From a virus, in the IMG/VR virus record IMGVR_UViG_3300032116_000647, positions 1 to 36,343 of that record: a stretch of 36,343 nucleotides of DNA. One strand, 5' to 3'. The notes beneath the pieces were generated by a model that was given only the letters and a program-made list of their open reading frames with translations, had not been told where the DNA came from and ran no database searches. Of the stretch, positions 31,066 to 36,343 are shown piece by piece (position 1 is the first letter of the stretch; every line of letters begins with the position of its first letter). Both the position numbers and the translations under genes were made by a program.

Positions 31066-31444
31066 TTGCCCCCACCTTCGCCGCCAGGGCTGCGGCTTTC
31101 GAGCGAGCACATTGCCGCGTGAGCAGCTTGTACCAAGCCCATCGGCGCAACCCGAACCACGTTGTCTTTGCCCACCACGTCCAGAGAATGAACCACGCGA
31201 GTTTGCGCGCTTCGGGAGCTTTGTAGAAGCAGTGCCAATGGTCCATGGTGCCAAGCCACAGCTCAAAACCATCGTTCCCGATGCGCGCTAGCTGCGACTC
31301 GTCGAGCATTACGCGAAGCTCGTGGCCCGGCGGATGCGTGTAGGGGTAGTCGTAATGTCCCAGCCAGTTGTACAGGCGCGTCTCTAGGTCGGGGCGTCTG
31401 CGTCTACCAGGTGTCGCCAGCGCCTTGTCGATGTCGCCGCTCAT
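31058..31444 (-). CDS. Trp-rich protein with amphipathic/membrane-associated segment, 128 aa
   Basis: The C-terminal half contains ARKLAWFILWTWWAKTTWFG and RRWAWYKLLT, an unusual Trp-dense stretch that may lie at a membrane surface. The N-terminal half is soluble (LYNWLGHYDYPYTHPPGHEL). It overlaps neighbours by 4-8 bp. No family recognised; a host-takeover role is a guess. Confidence 0.6.
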   Translation of the reverse strand: MSGDIDKALATPGRRRRPDLETRLYNWLGHYDYPYTHPPGHELRVMLDESQLARIGNDGFELWLGTMDHWHCFYKAPEARKLAWFILWTWWAKTTWFGLRRWAWYKLLTRQCARSKAAALAAKVGANG

Positions 31445-31776
31445 GGGCTACCTCCGCTTTTCAACTCAGCCTGCAGCGCGCGGATCTTGGCGCGGAGCGT
31501 GGTTTTTCGTTTTCGTTCAGCGGCAACCTTTCCTGCCATAGCATCGAGTGGCCACGCGGGAAGATCGTCGAGCCGGAGGCCAAGCAACCGCGCCGCCTGT
31601 AGTGCGTCGTGGAGCAGAATGCGCTGCGCCCCGCGCTCAATGTTGGCAATCGAAGCGCGATTCATTGAGAGCACATCTGCTAGTTCTTGCTGTGTTTGGC
31701 CCTTTCGTTTCCGGGCTTCGGCTAGTAGGCGACCGAAGGTCTGATAGCACGGCTCTACTTCGGTGCTCTCACCCAT
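31441..31776 (-). CDS. XRE/Cro-CI-type HTH regulator, 111 aa
   Basis: Helix-turn-helix of the XRE family: FGRLLAEARKRKGQTQQELA, then VLSMNRASIANIERGAQRI. The C-terminal part is helical, Lys/Arg-rich and lacks a LexA-type peptidase domain. A candidate repressor or antirepressor for the lysis-lysogeny switch, although it lies mid-operon rather than at a divergent promoter. The start ATG 31776 overlaps the small membrane gene (ATGGGTGA); longer starts would read through that gene. Confidence 0.8.
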   Translation of the reverse strand: MGESTEVEPCYQTFGRLLAEARKRKGQTQQELADVLSMNRASIANIERGAQRILLHDALQAARLLGLRLDDLPAWPLDAMAGKVAAERKRKTTLRAKIRALQAELKSGGSP

Positions 31777-31915
31777 TGCCGCCCCCGCCCTTCTCGCCGC
31801 GCCGCGCACACTTGCGGCAGTAGCCTTCGCGCCAGCCAAAGATGTAGACGAGAAGCAACGTCACCGCGACGGTGATACCCGCAACGCCGACCGTCCAGCT
31901 TCCGATGTGAATCAT
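31769..31915 (-). CDS. Single-pass membrane microprotein with CxxC tail, 48 aa
   Basis: ATG 31915 overlaps the previous stop. An N-terminal hydrophobic helix (VGVAGITVAVTLLLVYIFGW) is followed by REGYCRKCARRGEKGG, one Cys pair in a basic tail. Too short to be called by most gene finders; the overlaps on both sides support it. Unknown function. Confidence 0.6.
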   Translation of the reverse strand: MIHIGSWTVGVAGITVAVTLLLVYIFGWREGYCRKCARRGEKGGGGNG

Positions 31916-32181
31916 TCGCCCCCCTTCTCGCCGCGCTCGGCGGCCGGCGGATTGAGCAGCTTACGAAGCCCCTCCCGCACACGGCTGATGTCCCCCTGCG
32001 CCATGATCTCCAGCTTGCGCCCGCTTTCCATGACGTGGGTGATCCGCTTCCCCTGGATGTAGTCCCAAAGAGGCCCGAGCACTTCGCGAAATTCTGACAG
32101 CCAGCGATCCGCTTCGCTGACCCTGTGGGCCATGTCCTGGAGACGCTGCACGCGCTCTTTGTCGTCCTTGCCGATGATCAT
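31912..32181 (-). CDS. Hypothetical protein, 89 aa
   Basis: Helical charged protein (DKERVQRLQDMAHRVSEADR, ISRVREGLRKLLNPP). Four-base overlaps on both sides indicate one transcript with translation coupling. Unrecognised. Confidence 0.6.
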   Translation of the reverse strand: MIIGKDDKERVQRLQDMAHRVSEADRWLSEFREVLGPLWDYIQGKRITHVMESGRKLEIMAQGDISRVREGLRKLLNPPAAERGEKGGE

Positions 32182-32480
32182 GTCGTCTCCTTTGCGGGCT
32201 CAGACCCCTTCCCAGCGGCAAGCGCCGCGCGGGCTACGGCCGTGTCCTCGGTGTAGTCGATCATGGGCACAGTTTCGGCCCTAGTCCTGTTGGCGTTCGG
32301 TGAGCGCGCGTAGTACTCCAGCGCTTCGCGGTATGTACCCACCAGCGCGGCGAGGCGGTCGCGCTGCAACTTCGCCTCTAGGTACTGCCCCTCGTAGATG
32401 GCAGCTTCGGAGCGAGCCGCGTCACGCTCGACAATCAATGCTGCAACGCGAGCCTGGAGGGCCATAACGTCCGGCTTCAC
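32178..32480 (-). CDS. Hypothetical coiled-coil protein, 100 aa
   Basis: GTG start at 32480 with GGAGGTGAGG upstream. Residues 5-50 are a coiled coil (MALQARVAALIVERDAARSE); a conserved-looking ALEYYARSPN segment follows, known from small phage early proteins that have no assigned role. Four-base overlaps with both neighbours. Confidence 0.6.
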   Translation of the reverse strand: MKPDVMALQARVAALIVERDAARSEAAIYEGQYLEAKLQRDRLAALVGTYREALEYYARSPNANRTRAETVPMIDYTEDTAVARAALAAGKGSEPAKETT

Positions 32481-32680
32481 GCCTCACCTCCGGCTCTCTT
32501 CTCCCACTCCACCGCACGCAATTCGCTGGAGATGCCCATGACGTAAGCGCCGAAGACCAGAAGTAGCAGCGGCGTTTCTGGGGAGTGCTTCCATGCTGCC
32601 GCAGCGAATTCGGTGCCGAAGTATGCGAGGCAGAACAGGTACATGTAAATCATTCCGTATCGCGTGATATGTCGCCTCAT
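32477..32680 (-). CDS. Small membrane protein with two hydrophobic segments, 67 aa
   Basis: Two hydrophobic segments (MIYMYLFCLAYFGTEFAAAA and TPLLLLVFGAYVMGISS) with a charged end (RAVEWEKRAGGEA). It overlaps neighbours by 4 bp. Topology is like small phage membrane proteins (holin or superinfection exclusion), but it is in the early array. Unrecognised. Confidence 0.6.
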   Translation of the reverse strand: MRRHITRYGMIYMYLFCLAYFGTEFAAAAWKHSPETPLLLLVFGAYVMGISSELRAVEWEKRAGGEA

Positions 32681-32925
32681 GGCCCCTTGCCTCCCGCCCG
32701 CCGCGCGGCCTGGGCGTCGGGCTTAGCGCGCCGATTCCACGCGGCACGCGCATCAAACTTGCTCGCCTTGTAAGGGCCCTCGGTGCCGCACTCTTCGCAG
32801 TGAACCCAGTAATGGTTGGTTCCCAAGAGGCACAACCACTGGCTGGTCCCGCAGAAAGGACACGGCTTCAGCATTGTTGGCGCCTTCTTTGCCGGTTTCC
32901 CGGCCTTGGCTTTGCTGCTAGCCAT
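32677..32925 (-). CDS. Lar-family (restriction alleviation-like) zinc protein, 82 aa
   Basis: A Lys/Ala-rich start then LKPCPFCGTSQWLCLLG, VHCEECGTEGPYKA and DARAAWNRRA, the Lar pattern (CPFCG...CxxCG...A..WN.R). The Rac prophage Lar protein reduces type I restriction by promoting modification; most phage homologues are untested. ATG 32925 is chosen over an upstream frame of Arg/Cys shadow composition. It overlaps its neighbours. Confidence 0.7.
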   Translation of the reverse strand: MASSKAKAGKPAKKAPTMLKPCPFCGTSQWLCLLGTNHYWVHCEECGTEGPYKASKFDARAAWNRRAKPDAQAARRAGGKGP

Positions 32926-33148
32926 CGACGCCTCGTGCCAGCATCCCGTTAATCCGCGCGCACCGCCGCGTGATCTCCTCGCCCTGGAACACGAGGCTTT
33001 CGTCGTCCAGCGGGTCGATCGACAGGAACAGCCGCGCCTCATCGGCCAGCTTCAGCGCCTCGGCTTGCAGGCGCGAGATGAACGCCAGGCGCGACGGGGT
33101 TAACGGCGGGCGCAGGCGCCGCGGGGCAGACAGCTCGGTGGTACTCAT
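32918..33148 (-). CDS. Hypothetical protein, 76 aa
   Basis: Start ATG 33148 with GAAGGA about 11 bp upstream; a GTG at 33190 is possible but falls in the repeat tract. Basic N-terminus (APRRLRPPLTPSRLAF) and helical body (ISRLQAEALKLADEARLFLS). First gene after the 390-bp pentamer-repeat tract. Unrecognised. Confidence 0.55.
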   Translation of the reverse strand: MSTTELSAPRRLRPPLTPSRLAFISRLQAEALKLADEARLFLSIDPLDDESLVFQGEEITRRCARINGMLARGVDG

Positions 33149-33180
33149 TGTTGCTGGGTTTCCTTCACTGTTTGTTTGTG

Positions 33181-33537
33181 ACCTCGCCACGCCCTGCGTT
33201 ACCTAGCCCTGCCCTTCCGGGCCGTCCGTACCAGGCCGCTCAGCGCCTAACCTCGCGACACATCACCGTGCGATACCCAAGCACTCCGCGCCAGGCCCAA
33301 CCCGACCCAGCCCAACCATGCCGCTCCAGTGCATCCAAGCCCTGCCCAACCCCGCGCTACCCAACCTGTGGCAACCAAGCCAAACCATCCACGCCTCGCG
33401 TTGCCTTGCGCTGCCGTAGGCCTCCGCGCCATCCGTTCCTAACCACGCTGCGCCTTGCCGTACCTCGCGGCACGAATTCGCGCCTTGCCTTGCCTTCCAA
33501 ACCTTGCCCAAGCTTGCCCAACCGAGCGTTACCCGAC
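33181..33537. repeat. Degenerate pentanucleotide-periodic tract, non-coding
   Basis: The gap 33149-33537 between two leftward genes has no credible gene. On the plus strand CC dinucleotides recur about every 5 nt through almost the whole stretch (runs such as TTGCC TTGCC TTCCA, and GCCCA ACCCG ACCCA), with the phase drifting; on the minus strand this is a GG-every-5 pattern such as GGCAA GGCAA. Several open frames cross it on both strands, with Arg/Gly/Trp/Leu-rich low-complexity products; they follow from the repeat and are not genes. There is no exact long unit, so it is an old or constrained repeat rather than a recent expansion. Confidence 0.65.
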
Positions 33538-34146
33538 TCAGCCACGCGCATGCCGCTTCGTATCGAGGGCGACAGGCTCCTCGATTTTGAGCACTTCCCA
33601 TTTCGCCACGATGAATTTGCCGAACGGCCCACCCTTCTCCACGCGGTAGTCGCCAATTCCCGCGCGCTTGCCGGCGTCGGCCAGGATGCCGTGGACCTGA
33701 TCCAACGGCAGGATGTCCTCGTCAATTTCCACGTCGAATTCGAGCGCCCACGACTCCAGCCGCGCACGGTGCCGCATGATGCGGGCGCGCTGTACAACGG
33801 CTGGGCGCGAATCAATCTCGATGTCGGCGAGCGTGTAGCCCTCGGCGAAATAGAGCTTTTCCGAGGTCAGCGTGATCGCGCCCGAGCTCACCGACTTCAC
33901 ACTCTTGCGCGAGCCCGCGATCTTGTAGTCGCTGGCGATCGACCGGATACACCCGCTAACCCACGACCACGGTACCCACAGCTTGCCGTCCGGGTCGGCG
34001 TATGCCGTCTTCTCGGCCTGCTCGCGCGGCGTGCCGTAGTCCTTCTTGCCGTGCTTCTTCACGGTCACAGGGATTTCGTCCTGCTCCTTGAATCGGTTGA
34101 TCAGAATGGGCGACACGCCGTCAAGGCGCACCGATACGGTCTTCAT
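33538..34146 (-). CDS. Conserved phage-type protein, possible RAMP/Cas7-like fold, 202 aa
   Basis: Start ATG 34146 behind GGAGGG. N-terminus MKTVSVRLDGVSPILINRF, middle WVPWSWVSGCIRSIASDYK, and near the end GIGDYRVEKGGPFGKFIV. A beta-strand start, a catch-all PLI-type motif and a late Gly-rich GGPFGKF loop recall ferredoxin-like RAMP/Cas7-group proteins, which bind single-stranded nucleic acid. No CRISPR or cas genes are present, so if the fold is right its role is different, perhaps ssDNA handling. The fold link is a weak inference; the gene itself is clear. Confidence 0.7.
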   Translation of the reverse strand: MKTVSVRLDGVSPILINRFKEQDEIPVTVKKHGKKDYGTPREQAEKTAYADPDGKLWVPWSWVSGCIRSIASDYKIAGSRKSVKSVSSGAITLTSEKLYFAEGYTLADIEIDSRPAVVQRARIMRHRARLESWALEFDVEIDEDILPLDQVHGILADAGKRAGIGDYRVEKGGPFGKFIVAKWEVLKIEEPVALDTKRHARG

Positions 34147-34342
34147 TGCTTCCCTCCAGTTTGCGTTGCGTATCAATGAAGCTGTTGAGGTCAGCGCGCT
34201 GCGCCGTCGTCAACATGCGATATTCCGTTTCGGTGACACAGACGCTTAAGCATCTGGAGCACAAGGCCAGCGGCGCCACCGGCCCGTCCTCGCGGCGAAG
34301 GGTGAGGGTGGCGGGCAGCCCGCACATGCAGCACAGGCTCAC
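34121..34342 (-). CDS. Zinc-ribbon protein, 73 aa
   Basis: GTG 34342 overlaps the previous stop (AAGTGA). Two Cys pairs, CCMCGLPA and CSRCLSVC, about 25 residues apart, then a helical end (TTAQRADLNSFIDTQRKL). The frame is open upstream with Arg/Gly shadow composition. It overlaps the next gene by 26 bp. Unknown function. Confidence 0.6.
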   Translation of the reverse strand: MSLCCMCGLPATLTLRREDGPVAPLALCSRCLSVCVTETEYRMLTTAQRADLNSFIDTQRKLEGSNEDRIGAP

Positions 34343-34722
34343 TTGAGCACCCACTGCCCGCCGACCGTCTCGACGAGCAAGCCGCGCTCCCGCAGCCACG
34401 CAATCGCCCGCGCATCCGTCTGCGCCTGCTCGAGCGCCCGCCGCTCGGCCAACTCGCTCTCTCTCAGAGCCTCCACCGCCGCGGCTAACACCATGGCCGG
34501 CGTCCTCTGCTCCACGCCGTCGTCGTCCACGATCGTGCCGACCGGCCGGCTGTCCCATAGCGACTGGCCGAGCACGCGCACGCGCACGAGTGAGCCGTTG
34601 GGATGCGGGATGCCGCGGGCGTAGAGCCATGGCCAGGCGGCCACGGCTTCTAGGCGGTCGCGCCGCTCGCTGCTCGCTAGCGTCTCGCAGCCGGTTAGGC
34701 GGTCGAAGGCGTGATCACGCAT
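34339..34722 (-). CDS. Hypothetical protein, 127 aa
   Basis: Start ATG 34722 with GGAGAG upstream and an 8-bp overlap with the preceding gene. Features: HPNGSLVRVRVLGQSLWDSR (beta), then a helix (MVLAAAVEALRESELAERRA) and a winged-type end (AWLRERGLLVETVGGQWVLK). Unrecognised. Confidence 0.6.
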   Translation of the reverse strand: MRDHAFDRLTGCETLASSERRDRLEAVAAWPWLYARGIPHPNGSLVRVRVLGQSLWDSRPVGTIVDDDGVEQRTPAMVLAAAVEALRESELAERRALEQAQTDARAIAWLRERGLLVETVGGQWVLK

Positions 34723-34963
34723 CGGCTCTCTCCGCCCTTGCACGTGCCTCGGCGCTCAGCTGACAGACCTCGTTCCAATCCATGTAGCCGTACTCTTCGG
34801 CGACGATGTCGAGCAGCGGCATGAACTTGATGCCGGGCTGTCCTTTCTTCTTCCGACGCCGCCACGCCTCGGCCTTCACGCCCTCGTGTAGCGCGAGGAA
34901 TGCCGCTTCACGCTGAGCGGGGGGCAGCGCGGCAATCTCGCTTGGGCGCGGTATGAGGTTCAA
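34715..34963 (-). CDS. Hypothetical protein, 82 aa
   Basis: Helical, basic in the middle (EAWRRRKKKGQPGIKFMPLL), then EEYGYMDWNEVCQLSAEARA. Four-base overlap with the gene to its right and 8-base overlap with that to its left. Unrecognised. Confidence 0.6.
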   Translation of the reverse strand: MNLIPRPSEIAALPPAQREAAFLALHEGVKAEAWRRRKKKGQPGIKFMPLLDIVAEEYGYMDWNEVCQLSAEARARAERADA

Positions 34964-35193
34964 GGCGCGATCTCCTTGCCCGCCAGCGCAGACAGCAAGT
35001 CGTCGGCCGCAGCGATAGCGTCGTAGATACGGATACCCCGCGGCCTGTCACCGTTCGCTACGTAACCCTGCAAGACAAGCGCCGCGAACAGCTCGCGCTT
35101 GGTCAGCCCGGTGCCGGGGCGCGGGTGGTAGCTCTCGCGCTCGTGGTACTCGAGGTGCTCGGTCAGGTAGCTGGGGAAGACGTTGTCGCTCAC
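34960..35193 (-). CDS. Hypothetical protein, 77 aa
   Basis: N-terminus rich in aromatic and charged residues (FPSYLTEHLEYHERESYHP), then GLTKRELFAALVLQGYVANG and a helical AIAAADDLLSALAG, a pattern known in small phage and prophage proteins of unknown role. Overlaps both neighbours by 4 bp. Confidence 0.65.
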   Translation of the reverse strand: MSDNVFPSYLTEHLEYHERESYHPRPGTGLTKRELFAALVLQGYVANGDRPRGIRIYDAIAAADDLLSALAGKEIAP

Positions 35194-35480
35194 TTGCCCG
35201 CCCTCTCATCCGCCATCGCCTCGGCGGCTTCCTGCCGAACGCGGTCTAGATAGACCTCGAAGACCTCGCGCAACATGTCCATCTCGCCCTCATTCGGCGG
35301 CCGATCCCACTGCTTGGCGCAGTGGGCTTCGATGTTCGCCAAGATGGCTGGCATCCTAGCCGCCAATTCCTCAGCGCGGATCTCGCCAACGCCATCGACC
35401 TCGAGCACTTCTTGGCCTTCGCGGCTGGTCGTCACGTACACGTACCAGGGGCAGTCGTCGGAGTAGCGTAGGTATGCCAT
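35190..35480 (-). CDS. Hypothetical protein, 96 aa
   Basis: Acidic protein with a beta N-terminal part (CPWYVYVTTSREGQEVLEVD) and helical remainder (EMDMLREVFEVYLDRVRQEA). No zinc or membrane motif. It starts 3 bp after the preceding stop. Unrecognised. Confidence 0.6.
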   Translation of the reverse strand: MAYLRYSDDCPWYVYVTTSREGQEVLEVDGVGEIRAEELAARMPAILANIEAHCAKQWDRPPNEGEMDMLREVFEVYLDRVRQEAAEAMADERAGK

Positions 35481-35483
35481 CGG

Positions 35484-35750
35484 TTAGTCGTCCCTCCGCG
35501 CGTCCGCCTCATCCTGCAACGTCTCCGCGATGTGCAGGCGCAGCTCGTCGTCTAGCTCGCCCATCTTGGCGTCACCGACGTATTCCGTGATGTCCTCGCC
35601 GACATGCCCGATGCCAGTCGCGTACACCGCGATCACGCCCTCGCCCTCGGTGCCGACCACGCGGATCTGGCAGTTGAGGCAGTGCGCGTACTCCATGCAG
35701 CTCTCGAATTCGTACTGGCGCTCGCGCGGGAAGGGGATGACGCTCACCAT
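35484..35750 (-). CDS. Hypothetical protein, 88 aa
   Basis: Contains a Cys-rich stretch (ESCMEYAHCLNCQIRVVG) and a beta segment (GVIAVYATGIGHVGEDITEY), with an acidic helical end. Overlaps the gene to its right by 7 bp. Unrecognised; metal binding is possible. Confidence 0.6.
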   Translation of the reverse strand: MVSVIPFPRERQYEFESCMEYAHCLNCQIRVVGTEGEGVIAVYATGIGHVGEDITEYVGDAKMGELDDELRLHIAETLQDEADARRDD

Positions 35751-36103
35751 TTACCAATCCCCGGGTTGGCCCAGCGGGTAAGCGAAGCCTGGCTCTCCAT
35801 CTCCCCGCCGTCGTCTGGGTGCTCCGCACCGGTCGAGTCGCCCAGCGGCAACGCGTGGCACTGCGCGCACAGCGACAGCTGCGCCTTGCGCTCCGCGTGC
35901 AGCTTCTTGAACAGGCCGCCGCAGTGGTCGCACGCGAACGCGGGACCCTGCGCCTCGTGGATCTTCTCGACCTCTTCCATCAGGTCGTCGAAGGCCAGGG
36001 CAAACTCGGGGTTGGTCAGCTTGGTCGGCTGCGGCTCAATCCCGTGCTTGCGAAGGATGGCGCACAGGTCGTCGTGGAATAGGTCGGTCTTGGTCGTGGC
36101 CAT
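35744..36103 (-). CDS. Zinc-ribbon protein, first gene of the leftward array, 119 aa
   Basis: ATG 36103 is chosen; a longer frame would read into the tRNA. Helical N-terminal part (KTDLFHDDLCAILRKHGIEP, FDDLMEEVEKIHEAQG), then two Cys pairs, CDHCGG and CAQCHA, about 22 residues apart. It follows the tRNA by 34 bp. Likely the promoter-proximal early gene, but I see no clear promoter in the 34-bp gap. Confidence 0.65.
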   Translation of the reverse strand: MATTKTDLFHDDLCAILRKHGIEPQPTKLTNPEFALAFDDLMEEVEKIHEAQGPAFACDHCGGLFKKLHAERKAQLSLCAQCHALPLGDSTGAEHPDDGGEMESQASLTRWANPGIGKW

Positions 36104-36137
36104 GGGGTACCTCAGGTTGTGTGCGAGGCTTTGGGGG

Positions 36138-36208
36138 CACGTTGGGGTGGAATCGAACCACCATCTGCGGATTTGGAAACCGCTGCTTGACCTTCCAGCT
36201 ACCAACGC
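36138..36208 (-). tRNA. Probable tRNA-Trp (anticodon CCA)
   Basis: On the minus strand from 36208: acceptor GCGTTGG, TA, D arm GCTG...AAGC with GG in the loop, anticodon stem GCGGT/TCCGC (one T-T mismatch at the loop end), loop TTCCAAA giving anticodon CCA, variable AGAT, T arm GGTGG-TTCGATT-CCACC, acceptor CCAACGT, discriminator G at 36138. G73 and CCA fit tRNA-Trp. First acceptor pair is G-T; the 3' CCA is not encoded (CCC follows). Probably a phage-borne tRNA. Confidence 0.75.
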
Positions 36209-36343
36209 TCTGGACATACTATCTCTACGGCTATGGGCCGCAGGTACTTGAGGACGACCTAAACAGATAGTAGTTTAGGGCGCTTGCGGGTGACTAAAAA
36301 GGGATCGAACTATTGTCGGCCGTCGCCACGTGCCGCTGGGGAG
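36209..36343. other. Right-end non-coding stretch with a hairpin
   Basis: No gene seen in these 135 bases. CCTAAAC (36258-36264) and GTTTAGG (36273-36279) make a perfect 7-bp hairpin whose 8-nt loop AGATAGTA (36265-36272) is exactly complementary to TACTATCT at 36217-36224. On the minus strand this lies in the leader of the tRNA and early operon. A tRNA-like TTCGATCCC occurs at the far right, but no fold supports a second tRNA. Confidence 0.4.

Noticed and set aside
33181-33537. CRISPR array in the repeat tract
   Set aside because: The units are 5 nt and degenerate, with no repeat-spacer alternation and no cas genes.
33148-34179. A 343-codon open frame on the plus strand
   Set aside because: It runs antisense through the 33538-34146 gene and the pentamer tract. 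Its product is low complexity and has no ribosome site; it is a by-product of the periodic sequence.
36270-36343. A second tRNA suggested by TTCGATCCC on the minus strand
   Set aside because: The flanking bases do not form a T-stem and no acceptor or anticodon arm fits; the window also ends there.
1-36343. Window as a closed circle joining its two ends
   Set aside because: Joining would give the primase only a short upstream extension beginning after a stop at 36295, with no start codon and no N-terminal domain. No terminal repeat is seen either.

Overview
The window looks like most of the genome of a temperate, tailed, GC-rich double-stranded DNA phage with podovirus-type virion genes. No host genes are visible. 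The base composition and strong GGAG-type ribosome sites suggest a high-GC proteobacterial host, perhaps Burkholderiales-like; that is inference. A candidate phage attachment site, shaped like the 3' end of a tRNA, lies inside the end of the integrase gene and has phage genes on both sides. If it is real, the sequence comes from the free or circularised phage form rather than an integrated prophage. The left edge cuts a helicase-primase gene, so the genome is not complete here.

Layout. (1) 1-4632, rightward: helicase-primase (5' end missing), a probable regulatory or origin region, an ERCC4-type nuclease, small proteins, an excisionase-like HTH protein and a tyrosine integrase. (2) 4633-5325: terminator, attP arm repeats and a leftward GH24 endolysin. 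(3) 5400-24336, rightward: packaging and virion module in tight operon order: small terminase, large terminase, portal, scaffold, major capsid protein, decoration protein, head completion proteins, tail adaptor, beta-rich tail hub, three internal or ejection proteins and a tail fibre. (4) 24411-29901, rightward: sugar-biosynthesis genes (SDR dehydratase, Gfo/Idh oxidoreductase, SpsF-type cytidylyltransferase, class III aminotransferase, GNAT) with an HNH gene inserted, then three small membrane proteins that are probably lysis genes. (5) 36103-29898, leftward: 20 small, mostly overlapping early-type genes, many with Cys-pair zinc motifs, including an XRE repressor-like protein, a Lar-like protein and a possible RAMP/Cas7-like protein. 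A 390-bp pentamer-periodic repeat tract lies inside this array. A probable tRNA-Trp lies upstream of it.

The most striking content is a dispersed sugar system. A NeuB-type nonulosonate synthase sits between the two terminase genes. A DUF115/Maf-like protein (the family of flagellin nonulosonate transferases) sits directly behind the capsid decoration gene. Dehydratase, aminotransferase, acetyltransferase and CMP-sugar synthetase genes follow the tail fibre. Together they suggest that the phage makes an activated nonulosonic acid (pseudaminic- or legionaminic-like) and attaches it to a protein, possibly its own capsid or tail. The family calls rest on motifs seen here; the integrated system is inference.

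Other unexplained structure: a triple ACTTAT element with identical 16/15-bp spacing in two distant intergenic regions, a pentanucleotide-periodic tract, a cluster of GTGAC/GTCAC pentamers around a perfect palindrome, and a large terminase whose ATPase motif is complete only if translation starts at a non-AUG codon.
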